Source: Wurfbainia villosa (taxonomy: Eukaryota > Streptophyta > Magnoliopsida > Zingiberales > Zingiberaceae). Taken from it: a DNA stretch of 64,000 nucleotides. The notes below the pieces were generated by a model that worked only from the letters and a program-made list of their open reading frames with translations, was not told the origin of the DNA and searched no databases. The stretch is from NCBI GenBank assembly GCA_025175895.1, contig CM046000.1:66058720-66122719 (forward strand). The letters run 5' to 3'. Made by a program: the position numbers and the translations under genes. Position 1 is the stretch's first letter. Every line of letters starts with the position of its first letter. Below are positions 47,390 through 58,642 of this stretch, piece after piece.

Positions 47390-50300
47390 ATGACTTTCAA
47401 CCCACTTGTTGTGATACTAAAGGAGAATAAACTTACTTGTCCCAATTATGTTGATTGGAAAAGGAATCTTGATATTGTCTTGACTGTTGAGGATTACAAG
47501 TATGTACTCTTCGAAGAGTGTCCTCCTAAGCCTGCGGATGATTCTAGGGAAAAGGAGAAAGAGAGTTATAAAAGGTGGATTAAGACTGATGAGATGATGC
47601 GGTGTTACATTTTGGCTTCTATGTCAAATGTATTGCAACATCAGCATCAAGTCATGCCCATTGCTTATGACATGATGCTCAATCTCAAGGAACTTTTCGA
47701 ACACCAGAATCGGGCTGTTAGGCAAGAAGCCATAAAGAACTTGATGACGACCACCATGATTGAGGGAACACCCATGAGGGATCATGTTCTCAAAATGATG
47801 GCTCATTTGAATGAGCTGAAAGTCCTTTGAGTTGAGATCGATGGGAAAACCAAGGTCGATATCATTCTCCAGTCTTTACCTAGGAGTTTTGAGCAGTTTC
47901 ACTTAAACTACAACATGAATAAAAGGTTGTATTCGTTGGCGGAGCTTCTGATAGAACTCAAGGCGGCATAAGGGCTTTTTCATCAGAGTGCTCAGGATCA
48001 GGCCATGGTTGCCCAGAAGGTTTTTACTTCTAAGTTGAAAGGCAAGAAGAAAAAGAAACAAGGTGGAGCAAAGGTGGCGGGAGGATCTCAGCGATTAGTG
48101 AAGAAGCCAAAAGGCAAGTGCTTGACTTACAAGCAAACTTTACATTTGAAGAAGGACTGCCCCAACCGGAAGCAAACCAAAGGTATATCTTTTGGTCTAA
48201 TCATTGAAACATGTTTAGCGGTGTTATCTACCTGCACTTGGTGTGTAGATATGGGAGCGACGTATCATGTCTGCAATACTTTGCAAAGGTTCCTGAAAAC
48301 CAGACGACTAGCTGAAAGGGAGATTACCATTTACTTGGTCGATGCTACTAAGGTGGCAGCTATTACAGTGAGAAATGTTTATTTATCTTTTGATAGGAAT
48401 AAAACTTTCATTCTAAAAAATTACTTTTATGTACCTTTATTTAGAAAGAATTTGATTTTGATTTCTAAATTGTTTTTGGATGGATATTCTTTTCCTTTTA
48501 ATGACAAAGTTGTTATAAAAAGGAATAGGGAGATTATCTGTTCTGGTGCATTGATAGGAAATTTATATACCCTTGAACCAAAAGCTCCTACGATGCAAAT
48601 AGAAGTAAATAACTCATCTTCTAAATCTAATAAGAGAAAAGAACCTTCGAAAATGAACCAAACGTATTTTTAGTATCTAAGGTTAGGTCATATTAACCTG
48701 AGTAGAATTCAAAGGTTGATAGTTGATGGACATTTGGGTTCATTAGTGGTGGAAGATTTCCCAACCTGCGAATCTTGGTTGGAAGGTAAAATGACCAAGA
48801 GGCCTTTTGAGGCCAAGGGGTATAGAGCCAAAGATGTGTTGGAATTTGTTCATTCTGATTTGTGTGGTCCTATGTCTATCCAGGCTAGAGGTGGTTTTGA
48901 ATATTTCGTCTCTTTTATAAACAATTATTCAAGATATGGATACATTTACTTGATGCGCCGTAAGTCTGAATGCTTTGACAAGTTCAAAGAATTCAAGGCT
49001 GATGTGGAGAAACATCATGGTAAAAGTATCAAGACACTACAATCTGATTGTTGTGGTGAGTACCTCTTGGGAGAGTTAAGGAATTACTTATCAGAGGTTG
49101 TAATTCAATCCCAATAGTCTACACCTAGCACACCCCAGCAGAATGGTGTAGCGGAGCGAAGGAATAGGACCCTTATAGAGATGGTTAGATCGTTAATGAG
49201 TTATTCTGAGTTGCCAGATTCATTCTGGGGGTATGCTCGTGATACGACAATGTATATTCTAAACTTGGTACCATCTAAATCAGTGCCTTCTACTCCCACA
49301 GAATTGTGGACTGGGCGAAAGCCTAGTCTGAGACATATTCATATTTGGGGGAGTATAGCACATGTGCTGAAGGCAGATGCTAGTAAGTTGGAACCTCGTA
49401 CAAAAGTGCGCATGTTCGTAGGATATCCTAGAGGAATGAAAGGTGGTTTGTTCTATAGTCCTAGAGATCAGAGGGTGATCGTTAGCACGAACGCCATATT
49501 TTTAGAGGAAGACTATGTGATGAACCACAAGCCCATGAGTAAGATTGTTCTGGAGGAATTGAGAGGGGAAGTCACTACTTCAGTACCACCGGTACAAGAG
49601 GATATACCACAAGTGACTGCATCATGTGTCACAGAGGATACACAGGTGATACCTCATCGTAGTGGGAGGGTTGTTAGACAGCCTGATAGATTTATGTTCT
49701 TGGGAGAATCTTCTGATTTGGTCCCTGGAGAACATGAAACTCATCCCTGGACATATGACTAGGAAATCCAAGATAAAGATGCGGTATCTTGGCAAAGTGC
49801 AATGAATTCTGAGATAGAATCTATGGATTCAAATCATGTCTGAAAGCTAGTAGAACCACCCAATGGTGTAAAAACCATTGGATGCAAGTGGATCTACAAA
49901 AGAAAGAGAGGAATAGAAGGGAAGGTTGAGACCTTCAAAGCAAGGCTTATTGCGAAAGGGTATACTCAGAGAGAGGGTATCGATTATGAGGAGACCTTTT
50001 CGCTGGTGGTCATGCTTAAGTCTATCCAGATTCTCTTATGTATTGCTGCTCATATAGATTATGAGGTGTGGCAGATGGATGTCAAGATAGCTTTCCTTAA
50101 TGAAAGTCTTGATGAAAACATCTATATGGAGCAACCAGAGGGATTCATTGCAAAGGGAAAAGAGCATCTTGTGTGCAAGCTTAATCGGTCCATTTATGGA
50201 TTGAAGCAAGCTTCGAGATCTTGGAACATCTGCTTTGATGTGGTAATCCAGTCTTATGGATTTATTCAAAGTCTGGATGAGTCTTTTGTATACAAGAGAT

Positions 50301-51223
50301 GTGACAGAAATATAGTGGTATTTCTTGTACTATACATAGATGACATTTTGTTAATTAGCAACAATGTCAAGGTGTTATCAGACGTAAAGGTATGGTTGTC
50401 CAAATAATTTGATATGAAGGACTTGGGAGAAGTGGGACACATCCTTGAGATCAAGGTTATAAGGGATCGCAGGAAAAGGATGTTGTGATTATCTCAAGCT
50501 TCATACATAGACACTATTTTGGCTCGTTTTAGCATGCAGAACTCCAAGAAAGGTTTTCTACCCTTTAGGCATGGAGTACCTTTATCTAAAGAGATGTGTC
50601 CTAGAACATCAAAGGAGATAGAGGAGATGAAAGCAGTCTCTTATGCTTCAGCGGTAGGAAGCCTCATGTATGCTATGTTATGTACGAGGCCGGATATCTG
50701 CTTTGTCATGGGCATGGTTAGCAGATATCAGAGTAATCTAGGACAGGGACATTGGACTACGATAAAACATATATTGAAGTACCCAAAAAGGACTAGGGAT
50801 TATATGCTAGTATACCAGGCAGATTAATTACTCCCTGTGGGTTACACAGATTCTGACTTCCAATCAAATAGGAATAACAGTAAGTCTACCTCGGGTTTTG
50901 TGTTTACTTTTGGAGGTGGAGACATTATAGGGAGGAGTATCAAGCAGAAATGCGTGGCGAACTCCGCCATGGAAGGTGAGTATGTGGCAGCCTCTGAGGC
51001 AGCCAAAGAATCTATATGGCTCAGGAACTTTTTGATGGACTTGGATGTGATTTCTGGTTTGCCCAGAACTATCATAATTTATTGTGATAACAGTGGTGCA
51101 GTTGCAAACTCGAAGGAACAATGAGCCCATAAGGCAAGTAAACACATAGAGTGCAAGTACCACCTGATACGAGAGATCGTAAAGCGAGGAGAAGTTGTTG
51201 TAGCAAAGATTGCATCAGAGGAT
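47390..51223 (+). pseudogene. R6 gag-pol polyprotein, first 1278 codons
   Basis: One frame from the ATG at 47390 (TFNPLVVILKENKLT) to the R8 insertion, without a frameshift. In-frame stops are at 47828, 47969, 48671, 49115, 49760, about 49841, 50405, about 50486, 50825 and 51122. The knuckle is damaged (the second cysteine is tyrosine and the WK of HWKKDC is changed). Protease has DMGA. Integrase keeps the catalytic residues: Asp at 48857-48859, Asp at 49046-49048 and Glu at 49154-49156 (D-35-E). Reverse transcriptase has YIDD (50333-50344). RNase H follows with YTDSDFQ. R8 sits after the codons for IASED; NLADPFTKAL resumes at 60861. Confidence 0.94.
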
Positions 51224-52186
51224 TGTTAGTAATATATGAGAGATGTCCTAAGGCAATCGCCTTATGTATGAACCATTTATATGATAAATGAAGATTCACT
51301 ATTTGAGTATACATGTTTTATGTATTTGATTGGATCTTAAACTCATTTATCAATGTCCACGATACGATTCACAGCATGAGAGAATTTGTGATTGGATCAC
51401 AACTAGTGAGTATCTCTACATGTGTAATTGTGATGTATCGGAATTATCCCTAGTCGATGAATTGATGGATTTGGACACCATCAATTCTGTCAAGACTAGC
51501 ACGAGGTATACTCCTTGGTGTATCCAAGCAGCTGATTCTCACTGGCTGGAGACATAGTGATGTCCGGAGTTGATCGTGGATGCTAGTTATGGTAACTAGT
51601 TCATTGGAATGACCAACCGTAAGACTTCATATGGTTCTCTGCATATATAGATATGTCAATGAAGTTCTTACTGTGGCTTAAGTGCGATGTTCCTTTGACT
51701 TGCGGTATTCAAGTCATCTTGATCATGGAGACTTATGCTTTGACATCTTAAGCAAACATCTCTAAGGAGATGTGGACCCGGATGATTGGGTATAAGTCGA
51801 AGTGATCGAAGGTGTTTGAATAGCCTATAAAGGATTCACCACTCCTTGCGAGGAGATGTATACCCATGGCCTCTCGTCGGATTGTTACTAAAGTCTTTGG
51901 CCAAAGCAATACATGTATAGAGTAAGGTACTCTTCGATACATGTGGAGTAACTAGAATCCGTAGGACGAGGAAATGATACTTGGGCTAGGTGTGACGTAG
52001 TCAGCCTAGTGGGGACTGACACAATAGACCATGTCCTGAACCAAGTGGGTATAAGATGAGTGAAGGGAATGGGGCACGATTCATTCGAGCTACTGAAGGG
52101 TTTCAGAAATAGTTCTGGATCAACCGTTGATCTTTTTCGGTTAATTGGGGATCATGATGTACTACTAGGTGCCACTCATGATCGTT

Positions 52187-52209
52187 CTATAATTAATGGT
52201 TAATTATAG
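52187..52209. repeat. Conserved perfect palindrome in family A LTRs
   Basis: The arms CTATAATTAA and TTAATTATAG are separated by TGG. The same perfect palindrome is at 3773-3795, 10689-10711, 30259-30281, 59609-59631 and 63899-63921, that is, in all six family A LTRs visible here, including the old ones. Confidence 0.9.
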
Positions 52210-52610
52210 ACGGCCAACATAAACCGAGAACCTATTTGGTCACACGCACAACGAGTGTAATCCAAAGGATTTAAAACGAGCTTGAGAATGGGATTCTCAG
52301 ACCGAGAGAAACTATGTTTGGTTGGACCAAACATAAAGCGAGCTTGAAATTGTTTCAGTCGCAATGGAAGCGTGGATGGGCAGTGTCTTATGAAGACATA
52401 ATGGATGGACCAAAATGGTTTGGTTCTAATCCAATGGATAAGAATAAACCAAAGGGTTTGGTTTATTTTAAACGAATGAACCAAAAGTTGGTTCGGTTCA
52501 TTTTAACTTAAAATAAACCATCATGGTTTGGTTTATTTTAACTTATCTTAATGGAGCGGGTTAACGGGCTTTATGGATATGATCCATTAACCATTAAGAG
52601 AATTAGTTCT

Positions 52611-52620
52611 CTATAAAATA
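52611..52620 (+). promoter_or_regulatory. R8 TATA box
   Basis: CTATAAAATA in the 5' LTR; repeated at 60033-60042 in the 3' LTR. Upstream are several GGTTTGGTTTATTTTAA-like direct repeats. Confidence 0.65.
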
Positions 52621-52867
52621 GGGATTAAACCCTAACCCTAAACCTAATCATTGAGTTGCCGCCCAACCCCTCCCTCTCCTATTCGGCGCCCAACTCCAAG
52701 CTGCTGCCGCCCAGCCCTAAGGTCCTCCAACCGGCGTCCAGAAGGTTGCTTCCTTCCTCTCGCCGGCGTCGAGCTGCTGCCGGAAGAGTTCCGGTCATCC
52801 TCCTTAGGTTTGGCATCAAGGTGAGCACTTTGCTTCCTTGGTTTTGGCCGGCGCCTACTCCTCCACC

Positions 52868-52893
52868 AAGCTGTCCAGTTTTCTGGACAGCTT
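52868..52893. repeat. Perfect stem-loop in the transcribed part of the R8 LTR
   Basis: Arms AAGCTGTCCAG and CTGGACAGCTT with a TTTT loop, about 250 bp after the TATA box. The 3' LTR has an identical copy at 60283-60308. R5 has imperfect versions (about 29690-29720 and 63208-63235). Confidence 0.85.
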
Positions 52894-53442
52894 CTTCTCC
52901 TCTCGTCGGAGCGTCGTTTGGACGACGGTTAGTGCTCCGACAGCGGATAACATACCGGGGATTTGATCTCCGGTAATCCTCTGAGGTGGAGGACGAAGGA
53001 TTCGTCAATCGGTTGACGAATACCTCTCCGGAGAAGCAAGTCTTGAGGACTTGTTTTAGGTCCGAATTTGGATTCGGACCGTGATCATCTCTCGATCACG
53101 TCGTCTTCAACACGAGGCTAGTAACCCGTACGAAGACGAAGCTCGTGGCTTGGCGAAGTCATCCCGAGGAGCTCGGCGTGGATACGGATAGAGACGATTC
53201 TTACGAGAATCGTTCCGGTTGATGCCGTTCCCGCTACACGTCATACGGAAGGTATAACGTAGTTTAATTTCCTTTTATTGCAATTTTAATTTACGGTTAT
53301 GTCTACACTTGTTGTAAAAGCATGCGTGTGTTGTGTGTGTTGTAATAAATAGGAGTATTTATTATTTTTATTGCTTCCGCTGTGCTCATGTTTACGAAAC
53401 ATGATCGAACACACACACGCCGCGGTGCCGGAAACCCAACAG

Positions 53443-53455
53443 TGGTATCAGAGCC
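53443..53455 (+). promoter_or_regulatory. R8 primer-binding site
   Basis: TGGTATCAGAGCC one base after the LTR end; exact initiator-Met tRNA complement. Confidence 0.95.
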
Positions 53456-54736
53456 CAGGTTGTGTTTCGACATAATCGTAAAATTGGTTTTGCGATAGTC
53501 ATAATGTATTTCTGGAAGTTTTCTAAATTTTGGAAATTTAGAAGTATTTATGGAATTTTTTCAATTTTGGAAAGTCTAGAAGTATTTATGGAAATCTTCC
53601 ACTTTTGGAAAGTTGGAAGTATTTATGGAAATTGATATTTTCCATAAATAAAATATTTGATTAGATTCTGGAAATTTGTTTCCTAATTTAATCTTGATTT
53701 GATTTGGGAAATCAAATCTTTAAAATATTTTATTTCCATAAGTAGTTTTGAAGATTTAGGAAATTGGTTTCCTAAATAGATTTTCCTTAATCAAATAATT
53801 CCATGAATAAAATATGTGATTAGATTTGGAAATTTGTTTCCTAATTTAATTATGATTTGATTTGGAGAATCAAATCTTAAACATATTTTATTTCCATAAA
53901 TAGTTATGACATATAAGGAAATATTGTACATGACATAATTGTATGACATGTAATTGCATTAGATGCATAACATAATGCCATGCGTGTCGTGACATGTAGA
54001 TGTATGCCATGTATGCCATGCCATGTAGATAATAGTTATTTGCATGCAAAAAGGATGAGACATAAAAAAAAAACCCTTAATCAATATTAAAGCCTACACC
54101 TTCCATTAATATGGTTAGAACCAGAGTTCTGTTTCTTGTTTGGGTTGTTGGACTCTCTCCAAGCCCGGCTCGAACCTGAACATGTTCAAACCATGGAATA
54201 GTTTAATACTAATATGGTAAGAGTCAGAGGTCAATCGTTAGCTTTGGTTGTTGGACTCTCTCCAAGCTGGGCTAATTGGTTGAATGCGCTCTAACCATAT
54301 TAAAACTATTCTTGATTAATGGGTTGGCTTTAACCTGGAGCATCGGCTTGTTGGACTCTCTCCAAGGTCGATGTCAAGGGAGGTGAAGTTGGGTGCTATG
54401 CATAAGATGCATACTTGTTAATGTGTTAACAACCCAATGTATGTGTGAACATTCAATTAGTTGATAGCACATTGTGATAGTTGCATATACGTGATATGCA
54501 ATCGGTATAGATGATACCTACCGTCGTAGCTATGAATGGCTTGTTGGACTCTCTCCAAGGTTATTCATAACTATGATGGATATCAACCCATTCGGAGATG
54601 AACCTACAATCTCCCGAAGTGATTTTGAGGTTTTTGAAATTCGAAAAATGAATGGGATTTATAAATGTATATTGATGCATTTTAAATCGTTTTCTCATAT
54701 ATGCTCGTTTTGTATTTCTAGGTCAATAAATTGATC
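53456..54736 (+). other. R8 untranslated leader with repeats
   Basis: About 1.28 kb without a supported coding frame. Two repeat types are visible: three tandem copies of a unit of about 38 bp (TTTTGGAAA...GAAGTATTTATGG) at about 53526-53640, and four exact copies of TTGTTGGACTCTCTCCAAG at 54145, 54248, 54348 and 54541. The first three lie in diverged repeats of about 100 bp. Confidence 0.85.
54145..54559 (+). repeat. R8 leader: 19-mer TTGTTGGACTCTCTCCAAG repeated four times
   Basis: Exact copies at 54145-54163, 54248-54266, 54348-54366 and 54541-54559. Spacings are 103, 100 and 193 bp. Diverged copies occur at matching places in the R1 and R5 leaders. Confidence 0.92.
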
Positions 54737-55440
54737 ATGACATCTTTGAATTTGCGCACTATTTTGGATTCGAACAAACTGACTGGGCCTAACTTCCTGG
54801 ACTGGCTTAGAAACCTGAGAATTGTTCTCAAGGCGGAAAAGCTTGCATATGTCCTTGAAGAGCCTCTTCCTGACCGGGCCCTAAGGACGATGCAACTGCA
54901 TCAAATGTTGGTCTATCATCGAAGCATGTGGCGATTCTCGAAATGGCGAGTTGCATCATGCTAGCGGCGATGGTACCTGAGCTGCAGAAGCAGCATGAGC
55001 ATATGGATGCTAACACTATGGTCTTCCATCTTCATGAGTTGTTCGATGAGCAAGCGAGATCCGAAAGGTTCGAGGTCTCTAGGCTCCTCTTCACCACGAA
55101 GATGCAAGAAGGTTCGTCTGTAGTACAGTTTGTGCTAAAGATGAACGGGTACATCGAGCGGCTAGCTACCCTCGGTTTTGTGATGGATCATGAGTTAAGT
55201 ATTGACTTAATTCTGCATTGTTTGCCCAAGAGTTTCTCGCAATTTGTGATGAACTATCGGATGAACAAATTGGAATCCACCATTCCCGAGCTCCTCAATA
55301 TGCTGAAGACTGTGGAGCCTTCTGTGAAGCATGAGGAGAAGGCGGTTCTGTTAGTTGATTCCTCAAAGAAAGGTTCTAAGAGGAAGGCAAAAGAACAGAA
55401 GAAAGGAAAGAAAAAGGCAAAGAAGGCGGAACCAGCGAAA
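54737..55440 (+). pseudogene. R8 gag, N-terminal and central part
   Basis: The ATG at 54737 opens TSLNLRTILDSNKLTGPNFL, the family A Gag start. A cluster of small indels at about 54880-54950 shifts the frame, after which the match continues from MASCIMLAAMVPELQK to the lysine-rich region before the zinc knuckle. Gag forms the particle and packages RNA. The start is fixed by agreement with R1 and R5. Apart from the indel patch the region is open, so the frameshift may be recent or a sequence error. Confidence 0.9.
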
Positions 55441-58400
55441 AAGGGCACTTGCCATCACTGTGGCAAGGAAGGCCACTGGCGAAGAAACTGCAAGATTTAT
55501 CTTGAGTCCATGAAGAAGAAGAAGGCATCCGATGCCCCATCCTCTTCAGGTATCTTCGTTATTGATTGTCATTCTATTTCCTTAGACACTTGGGTATTGG
55601 ATACTGGGTGTGGCTCACATATATGTAATGACATACAGGGGCTAAGGAATAGAAGAAGACTTGTCAGAGGGGAGTCAAATTTGCGAGTTGGCAATGGAGC
55701 AAAGGTTGCTGCGGTCGCCATCGGAACTTATTTGCTGAAGCTCCCTAGTGGACTAGTCTTGGAACTGGACAATTGCTATTATGTTCCTTCTCTAATAAAG
55801 AACATTGTTTCTATTTCATGCTTAAATAGAAATGGTTTCCATTTAACGTTTAGTAACAATTGTTGTTATATAACTTTGAATGGCGTACTTTATGGAACTG
55901 GAACTTTGAGTAATGGCATTTATACGTTGGACGTATCCAGTGACATCTTCAATATCGAAGCGAGCAACACGCGTGCTCGAAAGGATAATCACATAGACTC
56001 CTATATGTGGCATTGTCGTCTTGGCCATATAAGCAAGAAACGCATGTCCGAATTACACCGATGTGGAATTCTGGAATCGTTTGAATTGGATTCATACGAT
56101 ACATGCGAATCATGCTTAAAAGGCAAGATGACTAAGTTACCTTTTACGGGAAAAGGTGAACGAGTGGGAGAGTTACTAGGTTTAGTACATACTGATGTGT
56201 GTGGACCTATGTCAACTCAAGCATTAGGAGGCTATAGCTACTTCATTACCTTCACCGATGATCACTCACGGTTTGGGTATGTGTTCTTGATGAAACACAA
56301 GTCTGAAGCCTTTGAAAGGTTCAAAGAATTCAGAAATGAAGTAGAGAAACAACATGACAAAAGTATTAAAATACTTCGATCGGATCGAGGTGGTGAATAC
56401 TTAAGTCAAGAGTTTCTTGATTATCTAAGAGACAATGACATATTGTCTCAATGGACTCCGCCCTATACACCACAGCATAATGGTGTATCTGAGAGGCGTA
56501 ACCGGACCTTGTTGGACATGGTCAGGTCAATGATGAATCTTGCGACTCTTCCCAAGTCCTTTTGGGGTTATGCACTTCAGACAGCTGTTTACTTGTTAAA
56601 CAGAATGCCTACCAAGGTAGTCTCAACTACTCCATATGAGATATGGAATGGTAAGAAACCTCATGTATCTTACTTGAAGATATGGGGTTGTCCTGCTTAT
56701 GTAAGCGGATCAGACGTACAAACCGGATGCTAAGTCCGATAAATGTCTATTTATTGGATACCCTAAGGAAACAAGGGGTTACCAATTCTATCATCCTGTG
56801 GAACAAAAGGTGTTTGTTTCAAGGCATGCTGTGTTTCTAGAGAAAGAGTTTCTCCAGCAAGAAAACAGTGGGAGTGTCGTCGAGCTTGAGGAGGCTCGAG
56901 AGACTCAAATAGACATTGATGAGATACCGGTGAGCAACAATGATAACTCATAGTGATGAGCAATCGGCTGGACCTACTGTAACACCACATCTTCGTAGAT
57001 CTGGTAGAACACGCAACATTCCTGAGAGATATGGATTTCTCATAAGTGAATCGAACGACGTGTTACTCATTGATGATGAGGAGCCTACCAGTTATGAAGA
57101 AGTGCTGACAAGTTCAGAAAGGGATAAATGGCTTGATGCCATGAAGTCGGAAATGGATTCCATGTATGAAAACCAAGTTTGGAACTTGGTTGACCCACCT
57201 GAAGGCATCAAGCCTATAGGGTGCAAGTGGGTTTTCAAGAGGAAAACCGACATGGATGGTAATGTGATTACCTATAAGGCTAGATTGGTGGCAAAAGGAT
57301 ATCGTCAAAAGCAAGGTGTTGATTATGACGAAACCTATTCGCCCGTAGCTATGCTTAAATCCATTCGGATGCTCCTGGCCATAGCGGCTCATTATGATTA
57401 TGAGATATGGCAGATGGATGTGAAAACAGCTTTCCTTAATGGAAACTTGCTTGAGGACGTGTATATGATACAGCCTGAGGGTTTCACATCGGTTGATAAA
57501 ACCAAGGTATGCAAGTTGCGACGATCCATTTATGGATTGAAGCAAGCATCCAGGAGCTGGAATATCCGTTTTGATGAGACGATCAAAAGGTTTGATTTCT
57601 CACAAAATCCAGACGAACCTTGTGTGTACAAGAAGGTTAGTGGGAGTGCAATCGTGTTCCTAGTATTGTATGTCGATGACATATTACTTATAGGAAACGA
57701 TGTGTCCATCTTACAGTCAGTTAAGGTTTGGTTATCCAAGACATTCTCCATGAAAGACCTGGGAGAAGCAACCTACATCCTTGGGATTAAGATCTATAGA
57801 GATAGATCGAAACGGTTGCTTGGTCTTTCGCAGTCTACATATATAGACCGAGTGCTAAAGAGGTTTAGCATGTCGGAATCCAAGAAAGGTTATCTGCCCA
57901 TCAGGCATGGGGTACACCTTTCGAAGTCTATGTGTCCGCGCACAGAAGACGAGAGGATTTGCATGAGTAAGATTCCCTATGCATCCGCAATAGGATCTAT
58001 CATGTATGCTATGTTATGTACGAGGCCCGATGTATCGTATGCTCGAGTGTCACGAGCAGATACTACCGATCCAGAATGGATCATTGGCGGTCATAAGGCG
58101 ATCCTTAAGTACTTGAGAAGAACTAAGGATGTGTTCCTAATATATGGAGAAGGGACATGGTGATACGCGGGTATCTGATGCGGCTTCAGACAACAAGGAT
58201 GATTCCGGTCTCGATGCGATCGTGTTCACCTTGAATGGGGCGCGATGAGTTGGAAAAGTTCCAAACAAGAGATCAGAGCGGATTCTACCATGAGGCAATA
58301 TATTGCGCCGAAGCAAAGAAGGAAGCGTTTGGATCAAGAAGTTCGCTCATGAACTTGGTGTGATTCCGCCATTGTTGAAGCAATACCGGTCATCGTGACA

Positions 58401-58628
58401 ACAATGGAGCAATTGCGACAGAAAGAGCCAAGGTCTCATCAACGATCCAAACATGTGCTTCGCCGCTATCATCTTATCAGAGAGATCATCAGTAGGAACG
58501 AAATACAAATCGAGAAAATTCCCACTGAAAGGAACTTAGCAGATCCCTTGACTAAAGCATTACCTCAAAGCAAGTTTGAGAGTCATGTTAGAGACTATGG
58601 TATTGGATACCGTAGCGATTGGCATTAG
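55441..58628 (+). pseudogene. R8 pol: zinc knuckle, protease, integrase, reverse transcriptase, RNase H
   Basis: The pieces are a CCHC knuckle (55450-55491); protease with DTG (55600-55608); and integrase with its HHCC finger (about 56010-56115) and catalytic Asp 56194-56196, Asp 56383-56385 and Glu 56491-56493 (D-35-E). Reverse transcriptase follows with YVDD (57669-57680), then RNase H and its C-terminal tail ending at the TAG 58626-58628. Frames are open from 54928 to 56733 and from 56940 to 58163. Breaks fall near 56710, 56930 and in a heavily indel-ridden patch 58140-58400 that destroys RNase H. These enzymes copy RNA to cDNA and integrate it. All key residues outside that patch are intact, the best-kept pol in the window. 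Confidence 0.94.
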
Positions 58629-58629
58629 G

Positions 58630-58642
58630 CCAAGTGGGAGTC
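58630..58642 (+). promoter_or_regulatory. R8 polypurine tract
   Basis: CCAAGTGGGAGTC directly before the 3' LTR start; the same AAGTGGGAGT core occurs in R5 next to its 3' LTR. Confidence 0.75.

Larger units (their letters stand above)
51224..53441 (+). repeat. R8 5' LTR
   Basis: Begins TGTTAGTAATATATGAG and ends GAAACCCAACA. It contains the conserved palindrome (52187-52209), GGTTTGGTTTATTTTAA-type repeats (about 52445-52550), a TATA box (52611-52620) and an 11-bp-stem hairpin (52868-52893). The frames at 52656-53008 on both strands lie in the transcribed GC-rich segment and are not conserved in R1 or R5. Confidence 0.96.

Noticed and set aside
51330..52511. Small frames repeated at 58749-59933 with identical products
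   Set aside because: They are the same positions in the two R8 LTRs, mostly within U3 upstream of the TATA box, and not conserved in R1 or R5.
52656..52976. Frame of 106 codons just after the R8 TATA box, with a possible splice donor (AAG/GTGAGC)
   Set aside because: The 3' LTR copy has frame-changing indels and R1 and R5 lack both the frame and the donor. I have no acceptor to pair with it.
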